Source of the DNA: Cyanobacteria bacterium UBA3301
GTDB taxonomy: Bacteria > Cyanobacteriota > Vampirovibrionia > Gastranaerophilales > Gastranaerophilaceae
Assembly: GCA_002361485.1 (NCBI GenBank)
Contig: DESZ01000006.1
Location: 1-64,000 of the forward strand
DNA: 64,000 nucleotides
Direction of reading: 5' to 3'
In this document: positions 18,536 to 26,252 of the stretch, piece after piece
Position numbering within the stretch: the first letter of the stretch is position 1
Layout of the letters: each line of letters starts with the position of its first letter
Notes under the pieces: generated by a model
Told to the model about the DNA's origin: nothing
Databases searched by the model: none
The model's input: only the letters and a program-made list of their open reading frames with translations
Program-made: the position numbers and the translations under genes

Positions 18536-18580
18536 TACCTAATATATCATTGAGTCAAAATATTACTATACCAAATTTTA

Positions 18581-18632
18581 AAAATCAGATATTGCATGAA
18601 TATCTGAGCAATTATTTTATTTGGCGGTGGTC
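18581..18632 (+). repeat. Direct repeat, copy 1 (duplicated tRNA-Leu 3' end and flank)
   Basis: Fifty-two bases match 18785-18836 at all but two positions. The repeat covers the last bases of the tRNA acceptor/T region and its downstream terminator hairpin. Copy 1 has no tRNA body behind it and is joined to a GC-rich sequence instead. On minus this copy keeps a hairpin followed by a short T-run. Confidence 0.85.
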
Positions 18633-18776
18633 TGGGCTTCTTACTAACCCCACATTAGACGGCTTTCGCGTCGGCTCTTATGTCCTGCTGACAGCTTGAC
18701 TATTTCGCCGACGGCTTCAGCCTTTGCTCGGTTTGCGCCGAACCAAAATAACGTCGGTTCTCCCCACTTGACCACC
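18622..18776 (-). ncRNA. Candidate structured RNA or GC-rich repeat element
   Basis: About 155 bases of clearly higher GC than the surroundings. Read on minus, the 5' end GGTGGTC pairs fully with GACCACC near the 3' end, and after an AAG bulge TGGG pairs with CCCA. The 3' end is followed by G-CCA. Inside, CGTCGGC can pair with GCCGACG around a smaller TGTC/GACA hairpin. A terminator-like hairpin from the duplicated tRNA flank follows. A frame of about 43 codons is open on minus but has no ATG. I do not recognise a family: it is not tmRNA, 6S, SRP or RNase P by their signature motifs. Confidence 0.4.
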
Positions 18777-18778
18777 TT

Positions 18779-18812
18779 CAAAAAAAAATCAGATATTGCA
18801 TGAATATCTGAA
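18779..18812 (-). terminator. Terminator of tRNA-Leu
   Basis: On minus, an 8-bp stem (18803-18810 with 18790-18797) around a 5-base loop runs into eight T (18781-18788 on plus as A). It lies 16 bases past the tRNA. Confidence 0.85.
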
Positions 18813-18836
18813 CAATTATTTTATTTGCCGGTGGTC
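18785..18836 (+). repeat. Direct repeat, copy 2 (authentic tRNA-Leu 3' end and flank)
   Basis: Partner of 18581-18632, with two mismatches. This copy contains the real 3' end of tRNA-Leu and its terminator stem. Confidence 0.85.
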
Positions 18837-18911
18837 GGGGTCGAACCGACACGGGGCGTGAACCCCACCAGATTTTGAGTCTGGCACGTCTACCAATTCC
18901 ATCACACCGGC
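18826..18911 (-). tRNA. tRNA-Leu (anticodon CAA)
   Basis: On minus the acceptor GCCGGTG pairs with CACCGGC. The anticodon stem CCAGA/TCTGG encloses the loop CTCAAAA, giving anticodon CAA (reads UUG). A long class II variable arm (GGGG...CCCC) and a T-arm with GGTTCGACCCC follow. The length of about 86 bases fits tRNA-Leu. The discriminator is A; CCA is not encoded and must be added. Confidence 0.95.
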
Positions 18912-19035
18912 TTATGGCTTAACGTACAAATATCTTACCAAATAAATATTATTTTTCAATACCAAATTCTAATTATTATTATTAAACATTCCTTCGACGG
19001 ATAAAAATATTTTTAAAATATTGCATATAAAATGT

Positions 19036-19827
19036 ATGAACAAATTTATATATTTTATAATTCTTTCTTTAATCAATATTACACCAACACTTGCTACCAC
19101 ATTTACAGGCGAAGTCACCAAAGTTGATCAGGCGCAGAGCAATCGAATTATCAACGCACAAACCAAACAAGGTGTTGAATTTGCAAAAATATCAATACCA
19201 CAGAAAAAGTTCCGAACATACACAGATGCCAATGGCAATTTTGAACTTCCCAAAATTTGGATAAACGAACCTACCTTATTAAAAGTTGAAAAGGAAGGAT
19301 ACAGACCATTTTCATTAACAATAAATAATGTGCAAAGCCTTAATTCGCCACTCCAAATCGAAATTGCACAATCTGAACCATTTGATATCGTTTTAGACAG
19401 CGAAATTCTGCACCTTGGCGATAATAGTTTTTCAAAAAATTCTGCAAACGCTTCTGAATTTAAAATAAAATCAATGGGACCGTACTATTCAAAAGATTTT
19501 ATTATGACAGATAATGCAAAGCAAAGTACAAACTATATTATTATAGGGTCAATTGTAGGTTTGGACACAAAACTCGCGCACCAAATGGGACAAAACAGAA
19601 TTAAATCAGGAATATACTCCAGTCCCGCTGAAGTTTTCTTTAACGGTTCAAAAATTGGGGAAATAAAAATTAATGGCGACGGGCAAAGAATAAAAATTCC
19701 ATCCTCACTAATTAAAGCCGACTCAAAAAATCAAGTTACAATTAAAACAGGACAAAATATCGTTAATTTTGACAAAATCGATTATGACGATATTGAAATG
19801 ACAAACATTTCTATCCTAAGCGAATAA
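19036..19827 (+). CDS. Secreted protein with carboxypeptidase-regulatory-like domain
   Basis: 263 residues from ATG 19036; a TTG at 19021 is in frame but less likely, and neither start has a good ribosome binding site. Residues 1-20 form a signal peptide (MNKFIYFIILSLINITPTLA). Residues of about 40-100 have the beta-sandwich pattern of CarboxypepD_reg-like domains: GVEFAKISIPQ, then FRTYTDANGNFELPKI, then LLKVEKEGYRPFSLTI. The remainder is of unknown fold. Such domains are often adhesive or accessory parts of envelope proteins. The gene ends at a terminator shared with secY. Confidence 0.65.
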   Translation: MNKFIYFIILSLINITPTLATTFTGEVTKVDQAQSNRIINAQTKQGVEFAKISIPQKKFRTYTDANGNFELPKIWINEPTLLKVEKEGYRPFSLTINNVQSLNSPLQIEIAQSEPFDIVLDSEILHLGDNSFSKNSANASEFKIKSMGPYYSKDFIMTDNAKQSTNYIIIGSIVGLDTKLAHQMGQNRIKSGIYSSPAEVFFNGSKIGEIKINGDGQRIKIPSSLIKADSKNQVTIKTGQNIVNFDKIDYDDIEMTNISILSE

Positions 19828-19828
19828 A

Positions 19829-19866
19829 AAAATTGCCCAAGAGAACCTCTTGAGCAATTTTTTTAA
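19829..19866. terminator. Bidirectional terminator
   Basis: A 14-bp stem, 19830-19843 with 19847-19860, has one mismatch and an AAC loop. It is flanked by A-run and T-run. It lies between the secreted-protein gene and secY, which converge. Confidence 0.9.
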
Positions 19867-19877
19867 TGTTATATTTA

Positions 19878-21218
19878 TTAATCATCTTTCAGAAAAGATT
19901 CATAATTTCTTGCCAATAAGTGCGAACGAACCTGATTAATTAAATCAAGCGCAACACCAACCATAATGATTAATGATGTAGCACCTATACCTTGCAAAGT
20001 TTCAATATGCGTTACATAACTTCCGAAAGACGGAACCAATGCAACAATACCTAAGCCGATTGCTCCAATGAATGTTGTCTTTGTTAATATTTTATCCAAA
20101 GCTTCAGCTGTCGGTCTGCCGGGTTTTATACCAGGGATTGATGACCCGTATTTCTTTAAGTTATCCGCAATATCTTTTGGCTGCATATTTGGCATAATAG
20201 ATGCGTAGAAGAATGTTAACGCAATAATTAATGCTATATACAGCAAATAATACGTAATACCGTTCGGACTCAAATAATTATTTAAAGTCATTATAAAATG
20301 TTTCATTGACGCCGATTTAAAATTAGCTTGCCCTACCATTGCCAAAATAGTTGATGGGAACAATAATATTGCAATAGCAAAGATAATCGGCATAACGCCT
20401 CCCGGATTAAGCTTAAACGGAATGAAAGAATTCATACCGCCATATACTTTATTACCAATTTGGCGTTTCGGATTAACAATTATAACCTTTCTGACGGCTT
20501 CCTGCATAATAACAATAAGGATTGTGGCAAGGAAAAATATAGTAAGCAAAAGCAATAACCCCATTTGCATTTGAGGGCTGGCTTTAACAAGCTGATATGT
20601 CCTTGATGTATAAACGGGTATTCCGGATAAAATACCACAGAAGATTATCAAAGAACCGCCATTTCCTATTCCGTTTTCCGTAATCAATTCAGATATCCAC
20701 ATAACAAGGACTGCGCCTGCTGTTAATATACATATCGAATTGATATAAAAGGCAGTTGAACTTACTCCTGGCATTATTGCTCCCGGCAAATGATGTAAGA
20801 ACAACATGAAAATAAAGCCTTGAAATATCGCCAATACAACAGTAAACAACCGAGTATACTGCGATAATTTTCTTCTCCCTTCTTCACCTTCTTCTTTCTG
20901 AAGTTTTTCCAATGCAGGAATAACAACAGAGACTAACTGAATAATAATTGATGAAGTAATGAACGGTCCGATACCCAAAGCAAGAATAGATACCTTACCC
21001 AAAGCGCCCCCTGTAAATAAATCAAGGAACCCTATGATATTGTTACCGCTTGCAATATTAGCAAAGATTTGGTTATTTATACCATATAAAGGCATTTGTA
21101 CCCCGAATCTCCATACTGCAATCATCAGAAATGTAAAAAGAATTTTCTTTTTTAACCCTGATGCATTCAACATCGACATTACCTGTTCTGTTGAAGGTGC
21201 TCTTAGCTGTTGTGCCAT
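19878..21218 (-). CDS. secY: Preprotein translocase subunit SecY
   Basis: 446 residues, the channel of the Sec translocon in the inner membrane. About ten hydrophobic segments are visible. Conserved features include the LDLFTGGALGKVSILALGIGPFI plug/TM2 region (in the first 100 residues), the GNGGSLIIFCGIL block and the cytoplasmic C5 loop with PGIKPGRPTAEALDK. Its ATG overlaps the rplO stop (TAATG). It is last in this rpsE-rpmD-rplO-secY operon; adk, map and infA do not follow, and a terminator ends the operon. Confidence 0.97.
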   Translation of the reverse strand: MAQQLRAPSTEQVMSMLNASGLKKKILFTFLMIAVWRFGVQMPLYGINNQIFANIASGNNIIGFLDLFTGGALGKVSILALGIGPFITSSIIIQLVSVVIPALEKLQKEEGEEGRRKLSQYTRLFTVVLAIFQGFIFMLFLHHLPGAIMPGVSSTAFYINSICILTAGAVLVMWISELITENGIGNGGSLIIFCGILSGIPVYTSRTYQLVKASPQMQMGLLLLLTIFFLATILIVIMQEAVRKVIIVNPKRQIGNKVYGGMNSFIPFKLNPGGVMPIIFAIAILLFPSTILAMVGQANFKSASMKHFIMTLNNYLSPNGITYYLLYIALIIALTFFYASIMPNMQPKDIADNLKKYGSSIPGIKPGRPTAEALDKILTKTTFIGAIGLGIVALVPSFGSYVTHIETLQGIGATSLIIMVGVALDLINQVRSHLLARNYESFLKDD

Positions 21219-21667
21219 TATACTATTTCTACCTTTCCGCCTGCGGCTTCAATTTTTTCTTTTGCTGATGGAGTTACATAAGATGCTTTTACGGTAACTT
21301 TTGATTTTAATTCGCCGTTACCCAAAACTCTTAACCCAACGCAAGATGGATGAATTGTCATTTTTTCTTTTAATGTTTCCATTGAAATTTCTTTTAATTT
21401 CAACGCATCAATTCTTCCGACATTTAATTGTGCATATTCAACGTGAGAATATACTTGGAAGCCTTTCAATTTAGGCAATCTTCTGTATGCAGGCATTTGT
21501 CCGCCTTCAAAACCTCTTTTTGAAGAGTTTCCGGATCTTTGTCCTTCGCCGTTGTGACCGCGGCAAGAAGTTTTACCGTGTCCTGAAGAACGGCCTCTGC
21601 CTACTCTTTTTGATTTAGATGTAGAACCTTCTGCAGGTCTTAAATCTTCTAATGTTATATTTGACAT
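21218..21667 (-). CDS. rplO: 50S ribosomal protein L15
   Basis: 149 residues, usual length. The Gly/Arg/Ser-rich N-terminus (KRVGRGRSSGHGKTSCRGHN) and the GFEGGQMPAYRRLPKLKGF block are typical of L15. The C-terminal half has the L18e/L15 fold, with VKASYVTPSAKEKIEAAGG. It is coupled to secY by overlapping stop and start. Confidence 0.97.
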   Translation of the reverse strand: MSNITLEDLRPAEGSTSKSKRVGRGRSSGHGKTSCRGHNGEGQRSGNSSKRGFEGGQMPAYRRLPKLKGFQVYSHVEYAQLNVGRIDALKLKEISMETLKEKMTIHPSCVGLRVLGNGELKSKVTVKASYVTPSAKEKIEAAGGKVEIV

Positions 21668-21714
21668 TTTTTCCTTCTTTCTTTGACTTTATAATATTAT
21701 GTTACGTCTGGCAA

Positions 21715-21906
21715 CTATTTTACAATCTCTAAAAGGTGAGATACTTTGTTTACCATACCTAAAATTGTAGGAGTTGAAGCGTGTTCAACAACCTGATCTT
21801 TTTTTGTTAAGCCCAAGCCTTTTACAACTCTGCGTTGTTTTTCGGATGAACCTATTAAACTTTTTACAAGTTTAATTTGTATTTTATCTGCTGATTTTTT
21901 TGCCAT
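21715..21906 (-). CDS. rpmD: 50S ribosomal protein L30
   Basis: 63 residues, the bacterial short form. IQIKLVKSLIGSSEKQRRVV is the conserved L30 start, and GLTKKDQVVEHASTPTILGMVNKV follows with the expected spacing. It lies between rpsE (25 bases upstream) and rplO (47 bases downstream). Confidence 0.95.
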   Translation of the reverse strand: MAKKSADKIQIKLVKSLIGSSEKQRRVVKGLGLTKKDQVVEHASTPTILGMVNKVSHLLEIVK

Positions 21907-21931
21907 TTTTCTATTCCTTCTATTAATTAAC

Positions 21932-22603
21932 TTAGTTCAAAAATTCTGCCATTGACAGACCGCGTTTTTTAGCCATATCACCAAAAGTTGACAATGATTT
22001 CAAAGCTTCTAACGTAGCGTTTGCAGCGTTTAAAGGAGCCTTTGAGCCTAATGATTTAGCCAAAATATTTTCAATACCTGCCAGTTCCAATACTGAACGA
22101 ACAGCACCGCCGGCAATAATACCTGTACCTTGAGAAGCAGGTCTTAACATTACGCAGCCTGCGCCTGATTTTGCTTGAACAGGGTGAGGTATTGTTGTTT
22201 TGAATATAGGAACCGTAATAACGTTCTTTCTTCCGTCAGCAATAGCCTTTTGAATAGCTATGATAACTTCGGATGCTTTTGCACAACCTACACCAACTTG
22301 ACCTTTTTTGTTTCCGACGATAACAATAGCTCTGAATGATAATTTCTTACCACCTTTAACAACTTTTGTTACACGGCTGATTTGAACAACATTTTCACTC
22401 CATTCGGATTGAGGTTTTTCTTCTGTTGTTTCAATTTTTTGTTTTCTTGAACGACCGCGTCTTTTTGCAGGTTTTGCATCTTGTTCAGTTGCACCTGCAG
22501 CTTCAACAGCTTCAGCGCTAACTTCTGCTGTTGTTTCGTTTTCTGTTGAAGTTGTTTCTTCCGATTTAACTTCTTCAACATTTAATTCTTCATTGTTTTC
22601 CAT
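21932..22603 (-). CDS. rpsE: 30S ribosomal protein S5 with long N-terminal extension
   Basis: 223 residues; the S5 core starts at about residue 66 (SEWSENVVQISRVTKVVKGG) and contains FRAIVIVGNKKGQVGVGCAKA and the C-terminal S5 domain with LRPASQGTGIIAGGAVRSV. The first 65 residues are an added acidic Glu/Thr/Ala tract followed by a basic KPAKRRGRSRKQK stretch, unlike the short N-terminus of typical S5. The start ATG has AAGG upstream and the extension has no other good start until the core. It is first gene of this operon; rplR, normally just before it, is missing. Confidence 0.95.
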   Translation of the reverse strand: MENNEELNVEEVKSEETTSTENETTAEVSAEAVEAAGATEQDAKPAKRRGRSRKQKIETTEEKPQSEWSENVVQISRVTKVVKGGKKLSFRAIVIVGNKKGQVGVGCAKASEVIIAIQKAIADGRKNVITVPIFKTTIPHPVQAKSGAGCVMLRPASQGTGIIAGGAVRSVLELAGIENILAKSLGSKAPLNAANATLEALKSLSTFGDMAKKRGLSMAEFLN

Positions 22604-23054
22604 TGATTTTTACCTTTCTTAAGTGTAATACTTTTACAATTTACTTATGAGAGATTCTCATATATTCTTCAATACGACAAAAATAAGCTGTATTCGGGTA
22701 TTCCCGCCGAGCCTTTTGTAAAACGTATTGGATTTTAACTTCTGACCTGATTATAGTAATACAAAGAAAAGATAAAATCAATATGTTATTAAAAATTGAG
22801 TTATCCTGCAGGGTGAAATCCAACCTACTATTTTCAAAACAATCAAGATAAATATCTGCAGTTCATAGGTGCATATAAACGTACCCTGCTTCTGGCTTCT
22901 GGCATTCAGCCCTCTTGCCTTCGCAACATCTGTGCTTCCGTAATAACAGACTACAACTTCCACACATCTAATCCTCTACGCATCTGATTTACCCCTACCC
23001 AAGCCAACGCAATATATTACGCACTACACGCAACACCGTTAACTACATTTACCC
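22604..23054. other. 450-base interval upstream of rpsE
   Basis: There is no supportable gene. Two short minus-strand frames (about 60 codons each) lack ribosome binding sites and family features. The interval holds two copies of ATTTACCCCTACCC about 60 bases apart (near 22986 and 23047) and a 7-base inverted pair GCAGGGT/ACCCTGC about 75 bases apart. The rpsE promoter should be here on minus; TATAAT near 22750 is a candidate -10, but no well-spaced -35 is seen. In most bacteria rplR, rplF and rpsH would lie here. Confidence 0.5.
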
Positions 23055-25001
23055 CTACCCCTGAAAGGCTTTGAATGAACGTTCTATATTTTTATCCATA
23101 GCAGCTTTGACGGAATTATATTCCGTTTGAAGTGCGTTATGTTCTGTGTCAAGCTTGCGGATTTTGTTTTCAAAGACTTTATCTTTGGCGTTAACTTCCG
23201 ATAAAACTTGCGTGTATCGAGCTTCCGCCTGAGCTATTTTTGTATCGTCTTTTTGAGAAATAATATCCGTTGCGTTTGTGTAAATAATGCTTGACCATTT
23301 GAACTTATCATTACCAACTGTACGGCTTGCTCCAACTTTTTGCATTGTTACAAGTCCTTGAGATAGTGCATTATTTAGCCAATCTTTGCTTGATGCCAGT
23401 CTTGGATCGATTTCGTCGTAGTATTTGAAATGGGTTTGTTTTTCAATATCAAAGAGTTTTAGTAAATACTCGGTTTTGTCTTGTTCTTCTTGTCTGTCGT
23501 TTACAATATCCGTTGTATTTTTGTATACGCGTTCGGGTTCATCCATTCCATTCATACGATACCAGAGGTTAGTATACCACTGTGCCTTTTCAGGGTCTTT
23601 TATAACAAGCTTATCAGTATATTTTGTTACAGGTACTTGCTCATATCTATATTCTTCATACGGATTTTCCTGAGGTTCGCTTCCCATTAAATATAGTTTT
23701 TCCATATCAATCTGGAATGTATCTATCAATGGCAAATATACATCATAATAAATATCTTCTGAATAGTAATAATTATAATTAGGATCTCCGTCAAATATAG
23801 CGATTTCATGATCCCAGTCCTCAGGTTTATATTGAGGATCATGATCAAAGAAAGACTGGTCATTTTTATATCTGGTTATCCACCAATCCGACAAAAGATA
23901 AAATATATCAATAGCCTTTTGCTGTAATGTCTTTAATTTTACTTCTCCATCTTCGGTTACATAATAATTACTGATTAATTTATGAAACTTGTCCGCGTTA
24001 TTAAGAACTTTATCTCCATCTGCATTATATAAATCCGGATTCACAGACTCATGGGTAAAGTAATAATCGCCGACAAAATTTTCAAGATATTCGTTTCCGG
24101 ACAGAAATCCATCTATACCATAATAATCTTCTATATCATGTGCCATGACTGTATATTGGCCCTCGTACTCTTTCGGTTGATACCCGTTTTGTAATGCATC
24201 TGACACTATTTGCATTTTATCAGTTGTTCCCGGATCGTTAGCGGGCCAAATATGTGAGCCATAAACCCAACTCCAAGGTGAGTCATTCTTGAATGCATCT
24301 GAATCTGTATTATCTTCTTCCGCAAAGTATACTCTGCCATTATCTGAAGTTGTAAAAGGTCCATTGTTAAATTGATGATCTCCAGGACCTTCATAGTTTT
24401 CATTCTTTAAGAATATTAATACGGAAGCTAATACATGCAAATAGCAGTCTGAATAGTCTTTACCAGCACCATTATGCGCCTCTTCAAAACATTTATGAGA
24501 TCCACTTTTAAATATCTGTGACAATTCATCAGTATTTAATTCCAACGGTCCTGTCGGCTGTTCCGGAGCAACCCAATTGTCATAGTCTTTGTTACGAACT
24601 TTTTTGGTTTCAATGACCGTTTCACTTGTTTGGTAATTATCTAAGCAGTCATAGCGTTTGAGGAATTCGGCGAGGTTGTCTGTTTCACGGAAATTTTTTG
24701 CATCCAAAGAGGACACCAGTATATTATTAGCATTATTAACCAGAGCGTACTGGTTTTTACTCGGTTGATACTGATACAAGACAGCCGGCGTCAAGTCAGT
24801 TTTTACATTCGCTCCCGTACTGTCAAAAGCCATATACACAAATTTATCGGAATCCAAGGCATTCTGATACTGCACACGTGCGGCATCAGAAATATCAGTC
24901 AGCTTCAAACGTGCATTAGTCAAGCGCTGCGTACGGTATTCATTGTCCGTAAGCCGTGCCGTTATTGATAATAATCTTGCTTGACTTGATGATAAACCCA
25001 T
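23055..25001 (-). CDS. Long flagellin-like or secreted-filament-like protein of unknown function
   Basis: 648 residues, start after AAAGGAAATTCA. The first 60 residues (MGLSSSQARLLSITARL, then DNEYRTQRLTNARLKL) and the last 70 (IAQAEARYTQVLSEVNAKDK through LDTEHNALQTEYNSVKAAMD) look like paired terminal helices. This arrangement resembles flagellins, FlgL or other helical export substrates. The middle 500 residues are acidic and very rich in Tyr, Asp and Asn, with little helix. There is no Sec signal. No flagellar or type III genes are in the window. I recognise the N-terminus only as a lineage-type family. The function is unknown, and export as a surface protein is inference. Confidence 0.55.
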   Translation of the reverse strand: MGLSSSQARLLSITARLTDNEYRTQRLTNARLKLTDISDAARVQYQNALDSDKFVYMAFDSTGANVKTDLTPAVLYQYQPSKNQYALVNNANNILVSSLDAKNFRETDNLAEFLKRYDCLDNYQTSETVIETKKVRNKDYDNWVAPEQPTGPLELNTDELSQIFKSGSHKCFEEAHNGAGKDYSDCYLHVLASVLIFLKNENYEGPGDHQFNNGPFTTSDNGRVYFAEEDNTDSDAFKNDSPWSWVYGSHIWPANDPGTTDKMQIVSDALQNGYQPKEYEGQYTVMAHDIEDYYGIDGFLSGNEYLENFVGDYYFTHESVNPDLYNADGDKVLNNADKFHKLISNYYVTEDGEVKLKTLQQKAIDIFYLLSDWWITRYKNDQSFFDHDPQYKPEDWDHEIAIFDGDPNYNYYYSEDIYYDVYLPLIDTFQIDMEKLYLMGSEPQENPYEEYRYEQVPVTKYTDKLVIKDPEKAQWYTNLWYRMNGMDEPERVYKNTTDIVNDRQEEQDKTEYLLKLFDIEKQTHFKYYDEIDPRLASSKDWLNNALSQGLVTMQKVGASRTVGNDKFKWSSIIYTNATDIISQKDDTKIAQAEARYTQVLSEVNAKDKVFENKIRKLDTEHNALQTEYNSVKAAMDKNIERSFKAFQG

Positions 25002-25152
25002 TGAATTTCCTTTGTTTTATACACTATATATATCGGCATTTTTGGGGCAAAACTTTTGGAATTGTTACAAAAGTTTACAAAGAGCGTGTTAAACGGAAAG
25101 CGAATAACAGAGGTATAGAAGAATAGATGCATAGTGGCACAGTCTGTTTCGC

Positions 25153-25176
25153 CTGTTTCATTCCAAAACAGTTTTT
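25153..25176 (+). terminator. Possible intrinsic terminator with no upstream gene
   Basis: Stem CTGTTT/AAACAG with a 7-base loop is followed by five T. No plus-strand gene lies upstream, so it may end a short RNA or be chance. Confidence 0.35.
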
Positions 25177-25296
25177 ATTTTCAATCTCGTAAAATTTCTT
25201 ATCCCAGACCTCCTTCCCAGCCTTCCCCTCCGACGGGGAAGGGACACAGCAATTGTTAACTTTTGTAAAACTTTTATTTTTTATTAAATTTTTAAT

Positions 25297-25334
25297 TCAA
25301 AAAATCCGTTTATATATGTACGAGAGTATACTTT
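25297..25334 (+). promoter_or_regulatory. Promoter element shared with the haemagglutinin-like gene
   Basis: Starts TCAAAAAATCCG; about 31 of 38 positions match 15715-15752. It ends 13 bases before the ATG at 25347, so the transcript leader must be short. Confidence 0.5.
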
Positions 25335-25346
25335 TAAGGATTTGGC

Positions 25347-26252
25347 ATGTCATTAACAATTGATTCTACATTAGAATATTTACGAATGCGGTTGAGCATA
25401 CCTGAGAGCAGGATGCTTGAATATGGCAATAAAAGTGTCAAAGAGATTATTGATGCAGAAGCTGCTATGGGGAATCAGGCTGCAATACAACTTGCTGCCG
25501 ACATGTTTACCAATCCGAAACAATTGATTGAATTATTTCAACTTGCCGATCCGAATAATAAGCTTATTATTCTTCAAACAATGACATCCTCACAATTACA
25601 AAAACTCGTACCTTTATTGGAAAATAAAGATTTAGTGCAAGGATTAAGATATTTTTCAATGGATGCATTGATGGATATGCTTCAAAAAATCCCGAAAGAA
25701 GAACTCTTGAAAGTCGTATTTGAGCTGTTTTCTGAGCGGCAGGTTATAGCATTAATGCCTGAAAAAGAATTAGACAGAGTTCTTACAGGTATGGATATGG
25801 ATAAAGAATTGCTATTAAAGAATTTGAAAGCAATTCCGGAAACATTTTTAGCACAAATGCTCGAAAGTGTAACCGGACAAAAAGCCGAAGGTAATCAGGC
25901 CGATTTAATAGTTCAAATCGGACAATTAGGCGATTTGGACTACAAAAACGCATTGAGAAATCTCGACGTTACACAAAAAAGAAAATTAACTTTATTAATA
26001 ACTTCAACAGATAACAAGTATTATTTGAATTTTAACACAGATGCCTATACTCAAATGATTTCGCGTGAACGAGAAAAAGAAGACACAGTAAAAGCTATGA
26101 GAGTTATTAAACCGGAATACTTACACAAAATGATGGGAAACTTACCGCAAGATTTACTATCCGTAGTTATCACGCAAATTGATACCGAAAAATTTGCACA
26201 GGCTCTTATTACAAAATTCCCTGAAATGATTGCCAAATTTATCGCGGGTTAA
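25347..26252 (+). CDS. Helical-repeat protein (MgtE N-domain/FliG-like pattern)
   Basis: 301 residues, start after AAGGA. The protein is a chain of short amphipathic helices with repeats of the form 'L..ENKDLVQGLRYFSMDALMDML' and 'IPKEELLKVVFELFSE', and an acidic surface. This resembles the superhelical MgtE N-domain and FliG middle domain, but no membrane part or FliG charged helix is seen. There are no transmembrane segments or signal peptide. It faces the flagellin-like gene across a divergent promoter region and shares an upstream element with it. The stop overlaps the pncC stop by four bases (TTAA). Confidence 0.5.
   Translation: MSLTIDSTLEYLRMRLSIPESRMLEYGNKSVKEIIDAEAAMGNQAAIQLAADMFTNPKQLIELFQLADPNNKLIILQTMTSSQLQKLVPLLENKDLVQGLRYFSMDALMDMLQKIPKEELLKVVFELFSERQVIALMPEKELDRVLTGMDMDKELLLKNLKAIPETFLAQMLESVTGQKAEGNQADLIVQIGQLGDLDYKNALRNLDVTQKRKLTLLITSTDNKYYLNFNTDAYTQMISREREKEDTVKAMRVIKPEYLHKMMGNLPQDLLSVVITQIDTEKFAQALITKFPEMIAKFIAG

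Larger units (their letters stand above)
18536..19035. other. 500-base non-coding interval with tRNA-Leu, duplicated tRNA flank and GC-rich element
   Basis: No convincing protein gene lies here. On minus it holds tRNA-Leu with its terminator, a second copy of the tRNA 3' flank, and between them an unexplained GC-rich tract. These are listed separately. The last 120 bases before the gene at 19036 are plain AT-rich sequence in which I see no clear promoter. Confidence 0.7.
25002..25346. promoter_or_regulatory. Divergent promoter interval between two lineage genes
   Basis: For the minus gene, 25025-25078 holds GTTACAAAAGTTT (AAACTTTTGTAAC on minus), then on the same strand CCGATATATATAG. For the plus gene, AACTTTTGTAAAAC lies at 25258-25271 and the CCGTTTATATATG element at 25297-25334. 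The middle has a plus-strand hairpin with a T-run (25153-25176) and a GC hairpin, 25221-25228 with 25235-25242, that lacks a T-run. No gene is visible in the middle. Confidence 0.5.

Noticed and set aside
18644..18775. A 43-codon open frame on minus inside the GC-rich element
   Set aside because: It has no ATG and no ribosome binding site, and it overlaps a strongly base-paired region. I list the tract as a candidate RNA or repeat instead, though a protein remnant is not excluded.
18622..18776. The GC-rich element as a second tRNA or as tmRNA
   Set aside because: It has a 7-bp acceptor-like helix and GCCA, but no T-loop consensus, no D-arm and no tmRNA peptide-tag region.
22369..22581. Lys/Gln-rich 70-codon minus-strand frame within rpsE
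   Set aside because: It is a frame-shifted shadow of the low-complexity S5 extension.
22641..22963. Two overlapping minus-strand frames of about 60 codons in the gap before rpsE
   Set aside because: Neither has a ribosome binding site or known domain, and their codon use looks like chance open frame.
22980..23062. Two ATTTACCCCTACCC copies as a CRISPR or repeat array
   Set aside because: There are only two short copies, with no regular spacing pattern and no cas genes.
25221..25242. GC hairpin as a terminator
   Set aside because: The 8-bp stem is perfect but has no T-run on either side.
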